64,000 nucleotides of DNA from an uncultured Kocuria sp. (lineage in GTDB: Bacteria > Actinomycetota > Actinomycetes > Actinomycetales > Micrococcaceae): positions 1-64,000 of the forward strand of contig NZ_CANMRA010000004.1 of the NCBI RefSeq assembly GCF_947500125.1. Reading direction: 5' to 3'. The notes beneath the pieces were generated by a model. It worked only from the letters and a program-made list of their open reading frames with translations. It was not told the DNA's origin and ran no database searches. The first letter of the stretch is position 1. Each line of letters starts with the position of its first letter. A program made the position numbers and the translations under genes. Positions 25,702-33,885 of this stretch are shown here, piece by piece.

Positions 25702-25747
25702 GCCGACCCCCGTTCGAGTCCCGTTCGAGATCTCCAGGAGGACCCCC

Positions 25748-26137
25748 GTGCTGACCGTCAAGGACGTCATGGTGCGCGACGTCATCACCATCTCCCCCTA
25801 CAGCACCCTGCGGGAGGCGCTGTCGACCATGCGCACCCGCCAGGTCAAGAGCCTGGTGGTGGAGCCGCAGCACCCCCACGACGGCTACGGGCTGCTCAGC
25901 TACAGCGAGCTGCTGCACGCCATCGTGGCGGAGGAGGGGGACGTGGACCTCCTCAACGTCTACGACGCCGCCGTCAAGCCGGTGGTCACCGTCGGGGAGG
26001 ACCTCTCCGTGAACCAGGCCGCGGCGCTGATGACCCGCTTCCACCTCAACCGCCTGGTGGTGGTGCAGGGCAACGAGCTCATCGGACTGCTGGCGATGAA
26101 CGACATCCTGGCGCGGCTCATCAGCGACCTCACCTGA
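25748..26137 (+). CDS. CBS-domain pair protein
   Basis: A 129-residue cytosolic protein of two CBS domains: VKDVMVRDVITISPYSTLREAL and later KPVVTVGEDLSVNQAAALM, ending in LIGLLAMNDILARL. CBS pairs (Bateman modules) bind AMP, ATP or S-adenosyl compounds and tune transporters and enzymes. An insertion (about 41-70) between strands of the first domain carries acidic residues. GTG 25748 follows CCAGGAGGACCCCC. It lies 46 bases after the PII-like gene and is the last gene before a bidirectional terminator, so it belongs to the DUF1538 operon. Confidence 0.85.
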   Translation: MLTVKDVMVRDVITISPYSTLREALSTMRTRQVKSLVVEPQHPHDGYGLLSYSELLHAIVAEEGDVDLLNVYDAAVKPVVTVGEDLSVNQAAALMTRFHLNRLVVVQGNELIGLLAMNDILARLISDLT

Positions 26138-26160
26138 CCCGCCCCGCCCGCGGCATCTCC

Positions 26161-26187
26161 GGCCTCGAGGGCCTCGAGGGCCTCGAA
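26161..26187. repeat. Three tandem 9-bp copies of GGCCTCGAG
   Basis: GGCCTCGAG occurs twice exactly and a third time as GGCCTCGAA, directly after the stop of the CBS gene. The unit contains a palindromic CTCGAG, so the array can fold on itself. Confidence 0.6.
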
Positions 26188-26252
26188 GGCGGCGGGCGGC
26201 CGTCCCGTGCGCTGACGGGTCTGGTTCTGTCGGTCCGAGCAGTGCAATCCGA

Positions 26253-26299
26253 CGGAACGGGACTCCTCGCGGTGGCAGGAGGCGGAACGGGACTCCTCG
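26253..26299. repeat. Pair of 17-bp direct repeats, 30-bp period
   Basis: CGGAACGGGACTCCTCG occurs at 26253-26269 and again at 26283-26299. It lies in the non-coding spacer between convergent genes. It may be a duplicated scrap or two binding sites; nothing decides between them. Confidence 0.6.
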
Positions 26300-26323
26300 T
26301 GGACGAGAGGCGGGGCACGGCGA

Positions 26324-26357
26324 AGGGCCCCGGCGTCGACTGCGACACCGGGGCCCT
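26324..26357. terminator. Bidirectional terminator between CBS and CsbD genes
   Basis: AGGGCCCCGG pairs with CCGGGGCCCT, and after one mismatch GTCG pairs with CGAC, leaving a four-base loop. It sits between the ends of two convergent genes and probably stops transcription from both sides. Confidence 0.7.
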
Positions 26358-26386
26358 CCGTGTGGTTCGACGGCTGAACCGTGCTG

Positions 26387-26575
26387 CTACATTCCGTCCT
26401 TGAAGTTCTTGCCCGCGTCCTTGACGTTCTCGCCGGCCTGCTTGGCGCTGCCGGACATCTTGTCCGCCTGGCCCTCGGCCTGGAGGTCGCGGTTGTCGGT
26501 GGCGTCGCCGACCTTTTCCTTAGCGGTGCCGCCCGCCTTCTCCGCGGCGTTGCTGATCTTGTCTCCGAGTCCCAT
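26387..26575 (-). CDS. CsbD family stress protein
   Basis: A 62-residue hydrophilic, helix-prone protein of the CsbD family. It has the repeating A-E-K-A-x-G-x-A-K-E-K-V-G-D-A-T-D-N pattern followed by LQAEGQADKM. CsbD-like proteins are induced by general stress and resemble late-embryogenesis-type proteins; the molecular role is not settled. ATG 26575 follows GGAGGGAGAGCCC. It is monocistronic, facing the DUF1538 operon across a shared terminator. Confidence 0.88.
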   Translation of the reverse strand: MGLGDKISNAAEKAGGTAKEKVGDATDNRDLQAEGQADKMSGSAKQAGENVKDAGKNFKDGM

Positions 26576-26701
26576 GGGCTCTCCCTCCGGTCGGTGAACA
26601 GGTGCTACCAGACTAGACCTGTCAGCATGCTGAGGGAATAGCAGGGGCGCTGGGGGGTGGTGGTTCCCCCCAGGGCGAACAGCGCGGCGAACAGCGCGCG
26701 C

Positions 26702-27211
26702 TCAGCGCTCCGGGACGTCGAGCCCGGCCCGGACCAGGCGTTCCCGCAGCCAGTCCGGGATCCGGCGGTCCATCCGCCGGTAGTGACCGAGGTGCCGCCG
26801 CCAGTCCTCCGCGGCGACCGGGTGCGGGGCGTGCGCCGGGAGGGCGGGGTCGTCGTCGTAGTTGAGCACCAGCTCCACGCCGGGGCGCTGCCAGCGCCGC
26901 TCGGCCACGGTGACGATCAGCGTGGCGGACAGCCACGACCCGTCGACGAGATCGACGTAGTCGTCCTGGAGCGCCCGGGCCAGCCGCCGCGGGGCGTTGC
27001 GCAGGCCCCCGGCGTCCACGGGGCGGCGGACCGTGTGGTCGCCGCGGACCTCCCGCACCTGCAGGCGCAGGTCCCGGCCCACGCTCAGGACGTCCAGCAC
27101 GAGCGCGTCCCAGCCCGGCTCGGCCCCGTGGGCGCGGACGAGCCACCGGGCGAGCCGGTCGATGGTCTTCCGCTGCCGGGGGTTCTGGAGTCTGTCGGTC
27201 CGCACGGCCAC
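26702..27211 (-). CDS. Hypothetical cytosolic protein, 169 residues
   Basis: An Arg/Trp-rich soluble protein without signal or membrane helices. Visible segments are VDLVDGSWLSATLIVTVAE, GVELVLNYDDDPALP and a C-terminal DWRRHLGHYRRMDRRIPDWL. The pairing of an NYDDDP strand-turn with a closing I-P-x-W-L helix is reminiscent of YezG-like (DUF600) immunity-type proteins, but this is a weak resemblance and no toxin gene lies nearby. The start is a GTG at 27211. It is separated by 39 bases from the upstream alcohol dehydrogenase gene on the same strand. Confidence 0.6.
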   Translation of the reverse strand: MAVRTDRLQNPRQRKTIDRLARWLVRAHGAEPGWDALVLDVLSVGRDLRLQVREVRGDHTVRRPVDAGGLRNAPRRLARALQDDYVDLVDGSWLSATLIVTVAERRWQRPGVELVLNYDDDPALPAHAPHPVAAEDWRRHLGHYRRMDRRIPDWLRERLVRAGLDVPER

Positions 27212-27250
27212 ACGCTAGCAAGCGTCTGGCCGCGGCCGGGCCGCGGCTGC

Positions 27251-28303
27251 TCAGTCGGCCGTGATGACCACCTTCACCGCCTGGTGCTGCGCGGCGTTGC
27301 CGAACAGCTCGTAGGCCTCCTCCATCTGGGACATGGTGAAGCGGTGGGTGGCCATCGCCTTCGCGTCCAGCCGGCCGGAGCGGACCATGTTCAGCAGGTT
27401 GCCCACGGTGCGGCAGTCCACGAGTCCCATGTTGATGCGGACGTTGGAGATCCACATCCGGTCCAGGGGCAGCTCCACCGGCTTGCCGTGCACGCCGGCG
27501 TTGGCCACGGTGCCGTAGGGCCGGACCACGTCCAGGCAGGTCCGGAAGGTCTCGGGCACGCCCACGGCCTCGATGGCCACGTCCACGCCGAGGCCGTCCG
27601 GGGACAGGGCCTTGATCCGCTCGACGGCGTCCGGGTCCCCGGCGTTGACCTTGTCCGTGGCCCCGAGCTCGAGCGCCTTGTCCATCCGGTTCTCGTCGAG
27701 GTCAACGGTGATGACCCGTCCGGCGCCGCAGAGGTTGGCCGTCATGACCGCGCCCAGGCCCACCGGCCCCGCGCCCACGATCGCGACCGTGTCGCCGGGC
27801 TTCGTGTTGCCGTTGAGGATCCCGATCTCGAATCCCGTGGGCAGGGCGTCGGTCAGGAACAGCACGTCCTCGTCGTCGAGTCCCTCGGGGACCTTGTGCA
27901 CGGAGGTCTCCGCGAACGGCACGCGCACGTACTCGGCCTGCGTCCCGTCGATGAGGTGCCCGAACACCCAGCCGACCCCGCCCAGGGTCTGGCAGTGGGA
28001 GGGCTGGTTGTTCCTGCAGTAGGAGCACTTCCCGCAGTTGGTGACGGCCGGGATGATGATCCGGTCGCCGGGCTGGAGCCCGGTCACGGCGTCCCCGACC
28101 TCGGTGATCGTGCCCACCGCCTCGTGGCCGAGGATCCGGCCGTCCGTGACGGCCGGGACGTCCCCCTTGAGGATGTGCAGGTCGGTGCCGCAGATGGTGG
28201 TCGTGTCGACCTTCGCGATGACGTCGGTGGGGTCCTGGAGGGTCGGGTCCGGGGCGTCCTCCCACGCCTTGCTGCCCGGTCCGTGGTAGACGAGTGCCTT
28301 CAT
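27251..28303 (-). CDS. Zinc-dependent alcohol dehydrogenase, NAD-type
   Basis: A 350-residue MDR enzyme with all zinc ligands: catalytic Cys38 (TICGTD), His60 and Glu61 (GHEAVG), and structural Cys90, Cys93, Cys96 and Cys104. The NAD-binding motif GAGPVG is at about 177-182, and Asp201 closes the second strand, favouring NAD+ over NADP+. It resembles the actinobacterial group annotated as alcohol or formaldehyde/butanediol dehydrogenases; the substrate is not decided. It differs from the dehydrogenase at 2415, which has only three structural Cys and a basic cofactor site. ATG 28303 follows CGAGGAGGACCCC. Confidence 0.9.
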   Translation of the reverse strand: MKALVYHGPGSKAWEDAPDPTLQDPTDVIAKVDTTTICGTDLHILKGDVPAVTDGRILGHEAVGTITEVGDAVTGLQPGDRIIIPAVTNCGKCSYCRNNQPSHCQTLGGVGWVFGHLIDGTQAEYVRVPFAETSVHKVPEGLDDEDVLFLTDALPTGFEIGILNGNTKPGDTVAIVGAGPVGLGAVMTANLCGAGRVITVDLDENRMDKALELGATDKVNAGDPDAVERIKALSPDGLGVDVAIEAVGVPETFRTCLDVVRPYGTVANAGVHGKPVELPLDRMWISNVRINMGLVDCRTVGNLLNMVRSGRLDAKAMATHRFTMSQMEEAYELFGNAAQHQAVKVVITAD

Positions 28304-28386
28304 GGGGTCCTCCTCGGTCGGCGGTCCGGCGGGCTGCCGAGCCGCTCCTGCTCATCGTAGGCAGGGAGGCACCGCCGGCCGAGGGG

Positions 28387-29343
28387 TTACTGGTAAGAGA
28401 CGAACCAGGGCTGCGGCTCGATTGCGGACGTCTCCTCGGGCGTGAAGGTCGGGGTGTCCTCGTCGTAGAAGTTCTTCCACGCCATCCGGATCCCCTCCGG
28501 CAGGCCCTGCTGCAGCCGCTCCCACGTCCCCCTCTTCAGCTCGGGGGTGCCGTGGCCGTCGGCGTGCAGGACGAGCGCGAGCTCCGGGCGGGAGGCGTCC
28601 ACGAGGTGGCGGTTCGTGATCATCGACTCCGCGAACTGGTGCAGGACCACCACCTTCTGCGGCAGGTCGTTCTCCCGGGTCAGCTCGGCGAGCCACGCCG
28701 TGGTCGCGTTGATCTCGGCCGCGTCCACCGAACCGATCTGCACCATGTGCACCTGGCCCGGGGCCAGGCGCCACTCCGGGTCCAGGGCCAGGCCCACGTT
28801 GGGCAGTTCGAGCAGCTCCTGGTACTGCTGCGCCTGGCTCAGGAAGTCCTGCCGGCCGGGCTGGAGGTCCAGCACCACGTAGACGTCCTGCTCCGCCGCG
28901 GCCTCCACGTAGGGACGCAGCTCCTCGACCGGGAGCTCCTCGGAGTAGTCCCCGTCCTCGCCGGGCCCCGCGGACGCCGTGGTCGCGATGATCTCGAACG
29001 CGGGCACCACCGGCACCTCGCTGAAGGGCTCGTACTGGGTGGCGAGCTCCTTCGCCCGGACGGCCGACTCCTCGGGGCCCTGCTCGCCGAGCACGCCCAG
29101 GGCCGGCGTCCCGGGGCGGCCGTAGAGGGCCACCATCCGCCGGTCGGGGAACACCTCGGTGCCCCCGCCGATCAGCTCCGCGGGCTCCTCGGGCGTGGGG
29201 GTCGGTGACGGGGCGGCCGACGACGATGCGCTCGCCGCCGGTGTCGCCGCCGCGCCCGGGTCGGCGCCCTGGGCGCAGCCGGTCAGGAGGAGCGCGGCGC
29301 ACAGGGCCGGGACGAGAGGGAGGGGCAGCGACGAGCGGGTCAT
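28387..29343 (-). CDS. Secreted lipoprotein of unknown function
   Basis: A 318-residue lipoprotein. The signal peptide ends in the lipobox LLTGC with the modified Cys at residue 23, followed by an Ala/Ser/Pro/Thr-rich linker to about residue 52. The mature domain (about 60-318) alternates strands and helices, for example VYVVLDLQPGRQDFLSQAQ and NVGLALDPEWRLAPGQ. This looks like a TIM-barrel-like enzyme or a sugar-hydrolase relative, but I know no assigned activity. It probably sits on the outer face of the membrane. ATG 29343 is followed directly by a basic start MTRSS. Confidence 0.78.
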   Translation of the reverse strand: MTRSSLPLPLVPALCAALLLTGCAQGADPGAAATPAASASSSAAPSPTPTPEEPAELIGGGTEVFPDRRMVALYGRPGTPALGVLGEQGPEESAVRAKELATQYEPFSEVPVVPAFEIIATTASAGPGEDGDYSEELPVEELRPYVEAAAEQDVYVVLDLQPGRQDFLSQAQQYQELLELPNVGLALDPEWRLAPGQVHMVQIGSVDAAEINATTAWLAELTRENDLPQKVVVLHQFAESMITNRHLVDASRPELALVLHADGHGTPELKRGTWERLQQGLPEGIRMAWKNFYDEDTPTFTPEETSAIEPQPWFVSYQ

Positions 29344-29466
29344 GGTCTGTCCTGGGGCCGGAGGCAGGGGGGTCCGGCCAGCCTACGCACCGGCCGGTGC
29401 GCCGGGCGGGAGCGGCGCCGGACGCGGCGCGGGGCGCGTCACGGAGCGACCCGGACGCCCCCGGCA

Positions 29467-29504
29467 CACCCGGGCGCACCCCGGGCACGTCCCGGGTGCG
29501 CCGG
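29467..29504. terminator. Imperfect GC-rich hairpin after the PadR gene
   Basis: CCCGGGCGCACCCCGGG folds against CCCGGGTGCGCCGGGG with bulges. It lies just past the stop of the PadR gene (minus strand) and may terminate it. Confidence 0.4.
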
Positions 29505-29520
29505 GGTCGTCCGCCGGGCG

Positions 29521-30126
29521 TCAGGGGGTGCCGGGCTCGCCGAGCTCGCCCAGTTCCTCTAGCAGCCGCAGGCCGCGCTCCGCCCAGGCGATCTCCTGCT
29601 CGGCGCGGGCCACCTGACCCTCGTAGGCGAAGACCTTGAACCGGGTGATCCGCTCCCACTGGTCCTCAGGGTTGGCCGCCAGCCGGCGTGCCAGCGTGGG
29701 GCTCGTGCGGTCCTGGAGCGCCCTGATCTGCTGGAGGGCCTGCGCGCGCTGGTCCCGGTAGTGCTCGATGTGGGCCCGCAGCTGCGCGGCCGCGGCCCCG
29801 GGGGACGCCCACTCGAAATAGGCGGCCCGGAGGTGGGCGGGGTCCCGCTCCCGGACGTAGCCGAACGGCTGGTCCTGCCACTGCCGCAGGGCGCGCTCGC
29901 CCTCGGGCGTGATCGAGTACTCCGTCTTGGTGGCCCCGCGCGAGCCCCACGGGACGGGCCGGCTCGCGAGCAGCCCCTCCGCGTGCATCTTGCGCAGCTC
30001 CGGGTAGATCTGCGAGTCCGGGGCGTGCCAGACGTGGCCCACGGAGGTGCTGAACTGCTTGACCACGTCGTAGCCCGTCAGCGGCCCCGAAGAGAGCAGT
30101 GCCAGCAGGGCCGAGCGGAGGCTCAC
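29521..30126 (-). CDS. PadR-family regulator, probable vanillate repressor VanR
   Basis: A 201-residue regulator. Residues about 1-85 form the PadR winged helix (LLALLSSGPLTGYDVVKQF, QIYPELRKMHAEGLL, then YSITPEGERAL). Residues about 95-200 form the helical Vir-like dimerisation domain. It is divergent from vanAB and the transporter, as in Corynebacterium glutamicum, where the PadR protein VanR represses vanABK and vanillate relieves repression. Palindromes in the 176-base divergent promoter (30200-30263) are the probable binding sites. ATG 30126 follows GGAAGGAACCGCCC. Confidence 0.88.
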   Translation of the reverse strand: MSLRSALLALLSSGPLTGYDVVKQFSTSVGHVWHAPDSQIYPELRKMHAEGLLASRPVPWGSRGATKTEYSITPEGERALRQWQDQPFGYVRERDPAHLRAAYFEWASPGAAAAQLRAHIEHYRDQRAQALQQIRALQDRTSPTLARRLAANPEDQWERITRFKVFAYEGQVARAEQEIAWAERGLRLLEELGELGEPGTP

Positions 30127-30199
30127 GGGCGGTTCCTTCCGTCGAAGCAGGGCGTCGTCCTGCTGAGCCTAGCCGGGAGGAGCGCCCCGTGACCCTTGT

Positions 30200-30263
30200 C
30201 ACTCACTATGGACATAGGTATTGTGTGTGCTGCGCCACCAACTAACTATCAAGATAGTGAGTG
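30200..30263. promoter_or_regulatory. Paired palindromes, probable PadR (VanR) operators
   Basis: Two short palindromes, CTATGGACATAG (30206-30217) and ACTATCAAGATAGT (30245-30258), lie in opposite orientation. They share a 10-base arm, CACTCACTAT at 30200-30209 and its exact reverse complement ATAGTGAGTG at 30254-30263. The block is AT-rich and lies 40-103 bases before vanA. It fits two operator copies flanking the van promoter. Confidence 0.65.
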
Positions 30264-30302
30264 GCCGTGCTCGCCCCGGACCGCCCAGCAGAGGACCGCG
30301 CC

Positions 30303-31418
30303 ATGACCGTCGCCGCCACGAAGACCACCTCCACCGCCAAGCTCCTGTCCCACCCGCTCGACGCCTGGTACGTGGCCGGGTGGGACCACGAGATCACCGC
30401 CAAGGGCATCCTGTCCCGCACCGTGGCGGGCCGCCCGCTGGCCCTGTACCGCACCGAGGACGGGCGCCCCGTGGCGCTGGCGGACGCCTGCTGGCACCGG
30501 CTCGCCCCGCTGTCCCAGGGGAAGCTGGTGGGCCGCGACGAAATCCAGTGCCCGTACCACGGGCTGCGCTACAACGCCGCGGGGCGGTGCACCTCGATGC
30601 CCGCCCAGGAGACGCTGAACCCCTCCGCCACGGTGCCCTCCTACCCGGTGCTCGAGCGCCACCGCTACGTGTGGGTCTGGCTCGGCGACCCCACGCGGGC
30701 GGACCCCGCCCTGCTGCCCGACATGCACCAGATGGACAGCCCCGAGTGGGCCGGCGACGGCGAGACCATCCACGCCCCCTGCAACTACCAGCTCGTCCTG
30801 GACAACCTCATGGACCTCACCCACGAGGAGTTCGTGCACTCCTCCAGCATCGGCCAGGAGGAGCTGTCCGAGTCGGAGTTCGAGACCACCCACGACGAGA
30901 ACTCCGTGACCGTGACCCGCTGGATGCGCAACATCGACGCCCCGCCCTTCTGGCTCAAGAACATGCGGGACCGGTTCCCCGGCTTCGAGGGCAAGGTGGA
31001 CCGCTGGCAGATCATCCACTACATCTTCCCCTCCACCATCTGCATCGACGTCGGCGTCGCCGAGGCCGGCACCGGGGCACCGGAGGGGGACCGCTCCCGC
31101 GGGGTCAACGGCTACGTGATGAACACGATCACCCCGGAGACGGACCGCTCCTGCCACTACTTCTGGGCCTTCATGCGCAACTACCGCCTGGAGAGCCAGC
31201 TCATCACCACCCAACTGCGCAACGGCGTGCACGGGGTCTTCGGCGAGGACGAGGCCATGCTGCAGGCCCAGCAGGCGGCCATCGACGCCAACCCCGAGCA
31301 CGAGTTCTACAACCTCAACATCGACATGGGCGGGATGTGGGTGCGCCGGCTCCTCGAGCGGGCGCTCGAGGCGGAGGGCCGCCCCGCCGCCTCCCCGACC
31401 GCTCCCGCCGGGGCCTGA
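30303..31418 (+). CDS. vanA: Vanillate O-demethylase oxygenase subunit
   Basis: A 371-residue Rieske non-haem iron oxygenase. The [2Fe-2S] ligands are Cys63, His65, Cys83 and His86 (CWH and CPYH). The mononuclear iron site is in DNLMDLTHEEFVH (about 167-179) with His174 and His179. The GMWVRRLLERAL segment near the C-terminus is typical of VanA-type demethylases. It removes the methyl group of vanillate as formaldehyde, giving protocatechuate, with electrons from VanB. ATG 30303 directly follows the operator region. vanB starts ten bases downstream and a PadR repressor is divergent. No protocatechuate-ring-cleavage genes are in the window. Confidence 0.92.
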   Translation: MTVAATKTTSTAKLLSHPLDAWYVAGWDHEITAKGILSRTVAGRPLALYRTEDGRPVALADACWHRLAPLSQGKLVGRDEIQCPYHGLRYNAAGRCTSMPAQETLNPSATVPSYPVLERHRYVWVWLGDPTRADPALLPDMHQMDSPEWAGDGETIHAPCNYQLVLDNLMDLTHEEFVHSSSIGQEELSESEFETTHDENSVTVTRWMRNIDAPPFWLKNMRDRFPGFEGKVDRWQIIHYIFPSTICIDVGVAEAGTGAPEGDRSRGVNGYVMNTITPETDRSCHYFWAFMRNYRLESQLITTQLRNGVHGVFGEDEAMLQAQQAAIDANPEHEFYNLNIDMGGMWVRRLLERALEAEGRPAASPTAPAGA

Positions 31419-31427
31419 GGGGCGACC

Positions 31428-32432
31428 GTGGCCGATTCCCAGCACGAGATCTGGCAGAACGCCGCCGTCGTCGCCGCCGAGGACGTCGCCGCCGGCATCC
31501 GGCGCGTCGTCCTGCGTCCCGAGCAGCCCCGGCCCGTGCGGCCCGGCGAGCACGTGGACGTCCGCGTCCTCGTCCACGGCGAGCCGCAGGTGCGCTCCTA
31601 CTCGGTGGTCGACGCCGCCGACGACGGCACGCAGCTCGCCCTCAGCGTCTTCCGCACCCCCACCTCCCGCGGCGGGTCCGTGTTCATGCACGGACTCGAG
31701 CCCGGGCAGGTCCTCGAGATCACCCAGCCGCTGCAGAACTTCCCGCTGCGCGTCGGGGCCCCGTCCTACGTCCTGCTGGCCGGCGGCATCGGCATCACGG
31801 CCGTCGCCGGGATGGCCGCCCTGCTGCGCCGGCTCGGAGCGGACTACCGCCTCGTCTACGTCGCGCGCTCCCGCGCCGCGATGGCCTACCTCGACGACCT
31901 GGCGGCCCTGCACGGGGACCGGCTCGAGGCGCACGTCGACGACGAGGGCGGCTCGCTCGACGTCCCGGCCCTCGTGGCCGGTGTGCCGGAGAGCGCCGAG
32001 CTCTACATGTGCGGCCCGATCCGGCTCATGGACGCGGTGCGCCGCGCCTGGGCCGAGCGGGGGCTCGACCGCACCAGCCTGCGCTACGAGACCTTCGGCA
32101 ACAGCGGCTGGTTCGACGCCGAGCCGTTCGTGGTCCGCGTGCCGCGGCTGGGCGCCGAGACCGTCGTCGGCTCCGACGAGTCCCTGCTCGAGGCCCTCGA
32201 GCGGGAGGGCCTCGACATGATGTCCGACTGCCGCAAGGGCGAGTGCGGGCTCTGCCAGGTCAAGGTCCTCGGTCTGGCCGGGCGGATCGACCACCGCGAC
32301 GTGTTCTACTCGGACCGGCAGAAGGAGACCGGCACGTCCATGTGCTGCTGCGTCTCGCGGGCGGTCTCCGCCGCGCCGGAGACCGTCCCCGGCGAGCGCC
32401 CGGCCGCCGTCCTGACCATCGACGTCCCCTGA
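31428..32432 (+). CDS. vanB: Vanillate O-demethylase reductase subunit
   Basis: A 334-residue PDR/VanB-type reductase. The FMN-binding domain has VRSYSV (about 55-60). The NAD-binding domain has LLAGGIGITAVAGM (116-129) and ELYMCGP. The C-terminal plant-type [2Fe-2S] domain has CRKGECGLC (Cys268, 273, 276) and the fourth ligand in the unusual triple CCC at 306-308. It passes electrons from NAD(P)H through FMN to the VanA Rieske centre. The start is GTG 31428, ten bases after vanA. The following transporter gene starts eleven bases after its stop, so the three are one operon. Confidence 0.92.
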   Translation: MADSQHEIWQNAAVVAAEDVAAGIRRVVLRPEQPRPVRPGEHVDVRVLVHGEPQVRSYSVVDAADDGTQLALSVFRTPTSRGGSVFMHGLEPGQVLEITQPLQNFPLRVGAPSYVLLAGGIGITAVAGMAALLRRLGADYRLVYVARSRAAMAYLDDLAALHGDRLEAHVDDEGGSLDVPALVAGVPESAELYMCGPIRLMDAVRRAWAERGLDRTSLRYETFGNSGWFDAEPFVVRVPRLGAETVVGSDESLLEALEREGLDMMSDCRKGECGLCQVKVLGLAGRIDHRDVFYSDRQKETGTSMCCCVSRAVSAAPETVPGERPAAVLTIDVP

Positions 32433-32442
32433 GAGGCCTCCC

Positions 32443-33801
32443 ATGGACATCCGACACCAGATCGACGCATCCAGGATGTCGTCGTACCAGTGGCTCATCA
32501 TCGCGGTGACCACGTTCCTCAACGCCCTCGACGGCTACGACGTCCTCGCCATGGCGTTCACGGCCACGTCCGTTACCGAGGAGTTCGGGCTCTCCGGCTC
32601 CCAGCTGGGCTGGCTGCTCAGCGCCGGGCTCATCGGCATGGCCGCGGGCTCCCTCGTGCTGGGGCCCTTCGCGGACCGGTACGGCCGGCGGAAGATCCTC
32701 GTCGTGGCCCTCGCCGTCAACGCCCTCGGGCTGTTCCTGTCCACCACGGCCGGGAGCGTGCTCGAGCTCGGGCTGTGGCGGGTCGTCACCGGCCTGGGCG
32801 TGGGCGGCATCCTCGCCTCCGCCACGGTGATCACCAGCGAGTACGCCAGCGCCCGCCGCCGCGGCATGGCCGTGAGCATCTTCACCGCGGGCTACGGCGT
32901 GGGCGCCACCCTCGGCGGCATGGGCGCGACCCAGCTGATCCCGGCCTTCGGCTGGCGCTCCGTGTTCCTCACCGGAGGCTTGCTCACCCTCGTGGCGATC
33001 GCCCTCGTGGTGGCCGTGCTGCCCGAGTCCGTCGACTACCTCCGCACCCGGCGGCCGGCGGGCGCCGTGCAGAAGCTGAACCGCATCGCCCGGCGCATCC
33101 GCCTCGACGGCGAGGTGGAGCTCGGCCCCGCCCCGGCCGGCGCGGACGGTCGGCGGAGCAGCGTCGGCATGCTGCTCAGCGGCCGCTACCGCACCGCGAC
33201 CCTCCTGCTGTGGACCGCCTTCTTCGTCATCATGTTCGGCTTCTACTTCGCCAACTCCTGGACGCCCCGGCTCCTCGTGGAGACCGGGATGACCGAGCAG
33301 CAGGGCATCATCGGCGGTCTCATGCTCACGATGGGCGGCACCTTCGGCTCCCTGCTCTACGGGGTGCTGACCACCCGGTGGGACGAGCGGCTGACCCTGA
33401 TGTCCTTCACCGTGCTCTCCGCGGTGACCCTCGTCCTGTTCATCACCACCACGTCGGTGCCGCTGCTGGCGTTCTCATCCGGCGTGGTGGTCGGCATGCT
33501 CATCAACGGCTGCATCGCCGGCCTCTACACAGTGGCGCCCATGACCTACGAGCCCGGGATCCGGACCACCGGCGTGGGCTGGGGCATCGGGGTGGGGCGG
33601 GCCGGGGCGATCCTGGCTCCCATCGCGGTCGGCGCGCTGCTGGACACCGGCTGGACCCCCACGCAGCTCTACGTGGGGGTGGCGGTGGTCGTCGCTCTCG
33701 CGGCCCTGGCCCTCATCCGGCTGCGCCCCTACGCGGAGGCGGCCGAACCGGCCGCCGAGCGACCGGGGCGGCCGCGCACCCCGTCCTCCTCGACCGGCTG
33801 A
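32443..33801 (+). CDS. vanK: Aromatic acid:H+ symporter (AAHS), VanK-like
   Basis: A 452-residue twelve-helix MFS transporter. The AAHS hallmarks are visible: the conserved Asp in helix 1 (NALDGYDVLAMAFTA), GPFADRYGRRKIL between helices 2 and 3, and VITSEYASARRRG before helix 5. It would import vanillate or protocatechuate-type acids with protons. It lies eleven bases after vanB and matches the vanABK order of Corynebacterium. ATG 32443 follows GAGAGGCCTCCC. The symbol vanK rests on position and subfamily, so the exact substrate is inferred. Confidence 0.85.
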   Translation: MDIRHQIDASRMSSYQWLIIAVTTFLNALDGYDVLAMAFTATSVTEEFGLSGSQLGWLLSAGLIGMAAGSLVLGPFADRYGRRKILVVALAVNALGLFLSTTAGSVLELGLWRVVTGLGVGGILASATVITSEYASARRRGMAVSIFTAGYGVGATLGGMGATQLIPAFGWRSVFLTGGLLTLVAIALVVAVLPESVDYLRTRRPAGAVQKLNRIARRIRLDGEVELGPAPAGADGRRSSVGMLLSGRYRTATLLLWTAFFVIMFGFYFANSWTPRLLVETGMTEQQGIIGGLMLTMGGTFGSLLYGVLTTRWDERLTLMSFTVLSAVTLVLFITTTSVPLLAFSSGVVVGMLINGCIAGLYTVAPMTYEPGIRTTGVGWGIGVGRAGAILAPIAVGALLDTGWTPTQLYVGVAVVVALAALALIRLRPYAEAAEPAAERPGRPRTPSSSTG

Positions 33802-33885
33802 CGCGGAACGGCGCCAAACGTCGCCGGGCCGCGGTCGGGCGCCGCCGCTCCGGCGGCGGCACCCTGGCGACGGCGCCCGGCCGCA

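Noticed and set aside
26138-26386. Possible CRISPR-like array or attachment site in the repeat-rich spacer
   Set aside because: Only two 17-base repeats and three 9-base units, with no cas genes, no regular spacer series and no integrase nearby.
2415-28303. The two alcohol dehydrogenases as recent duplicates
   Set aside because: They differ in structural-zinc Cys number (three against four), in the cofactor-site residue and in length, so they belong to different MDR subgroups.
20366-33801. Dienelactone hydrolase and van operon as one aromatic degradation island
   Set aside because: The hydrolase is coupled to a GltS-like carrier, lies 9 kb away on the other strand, and no ring-cleavage or chlorocatechol genes are present.
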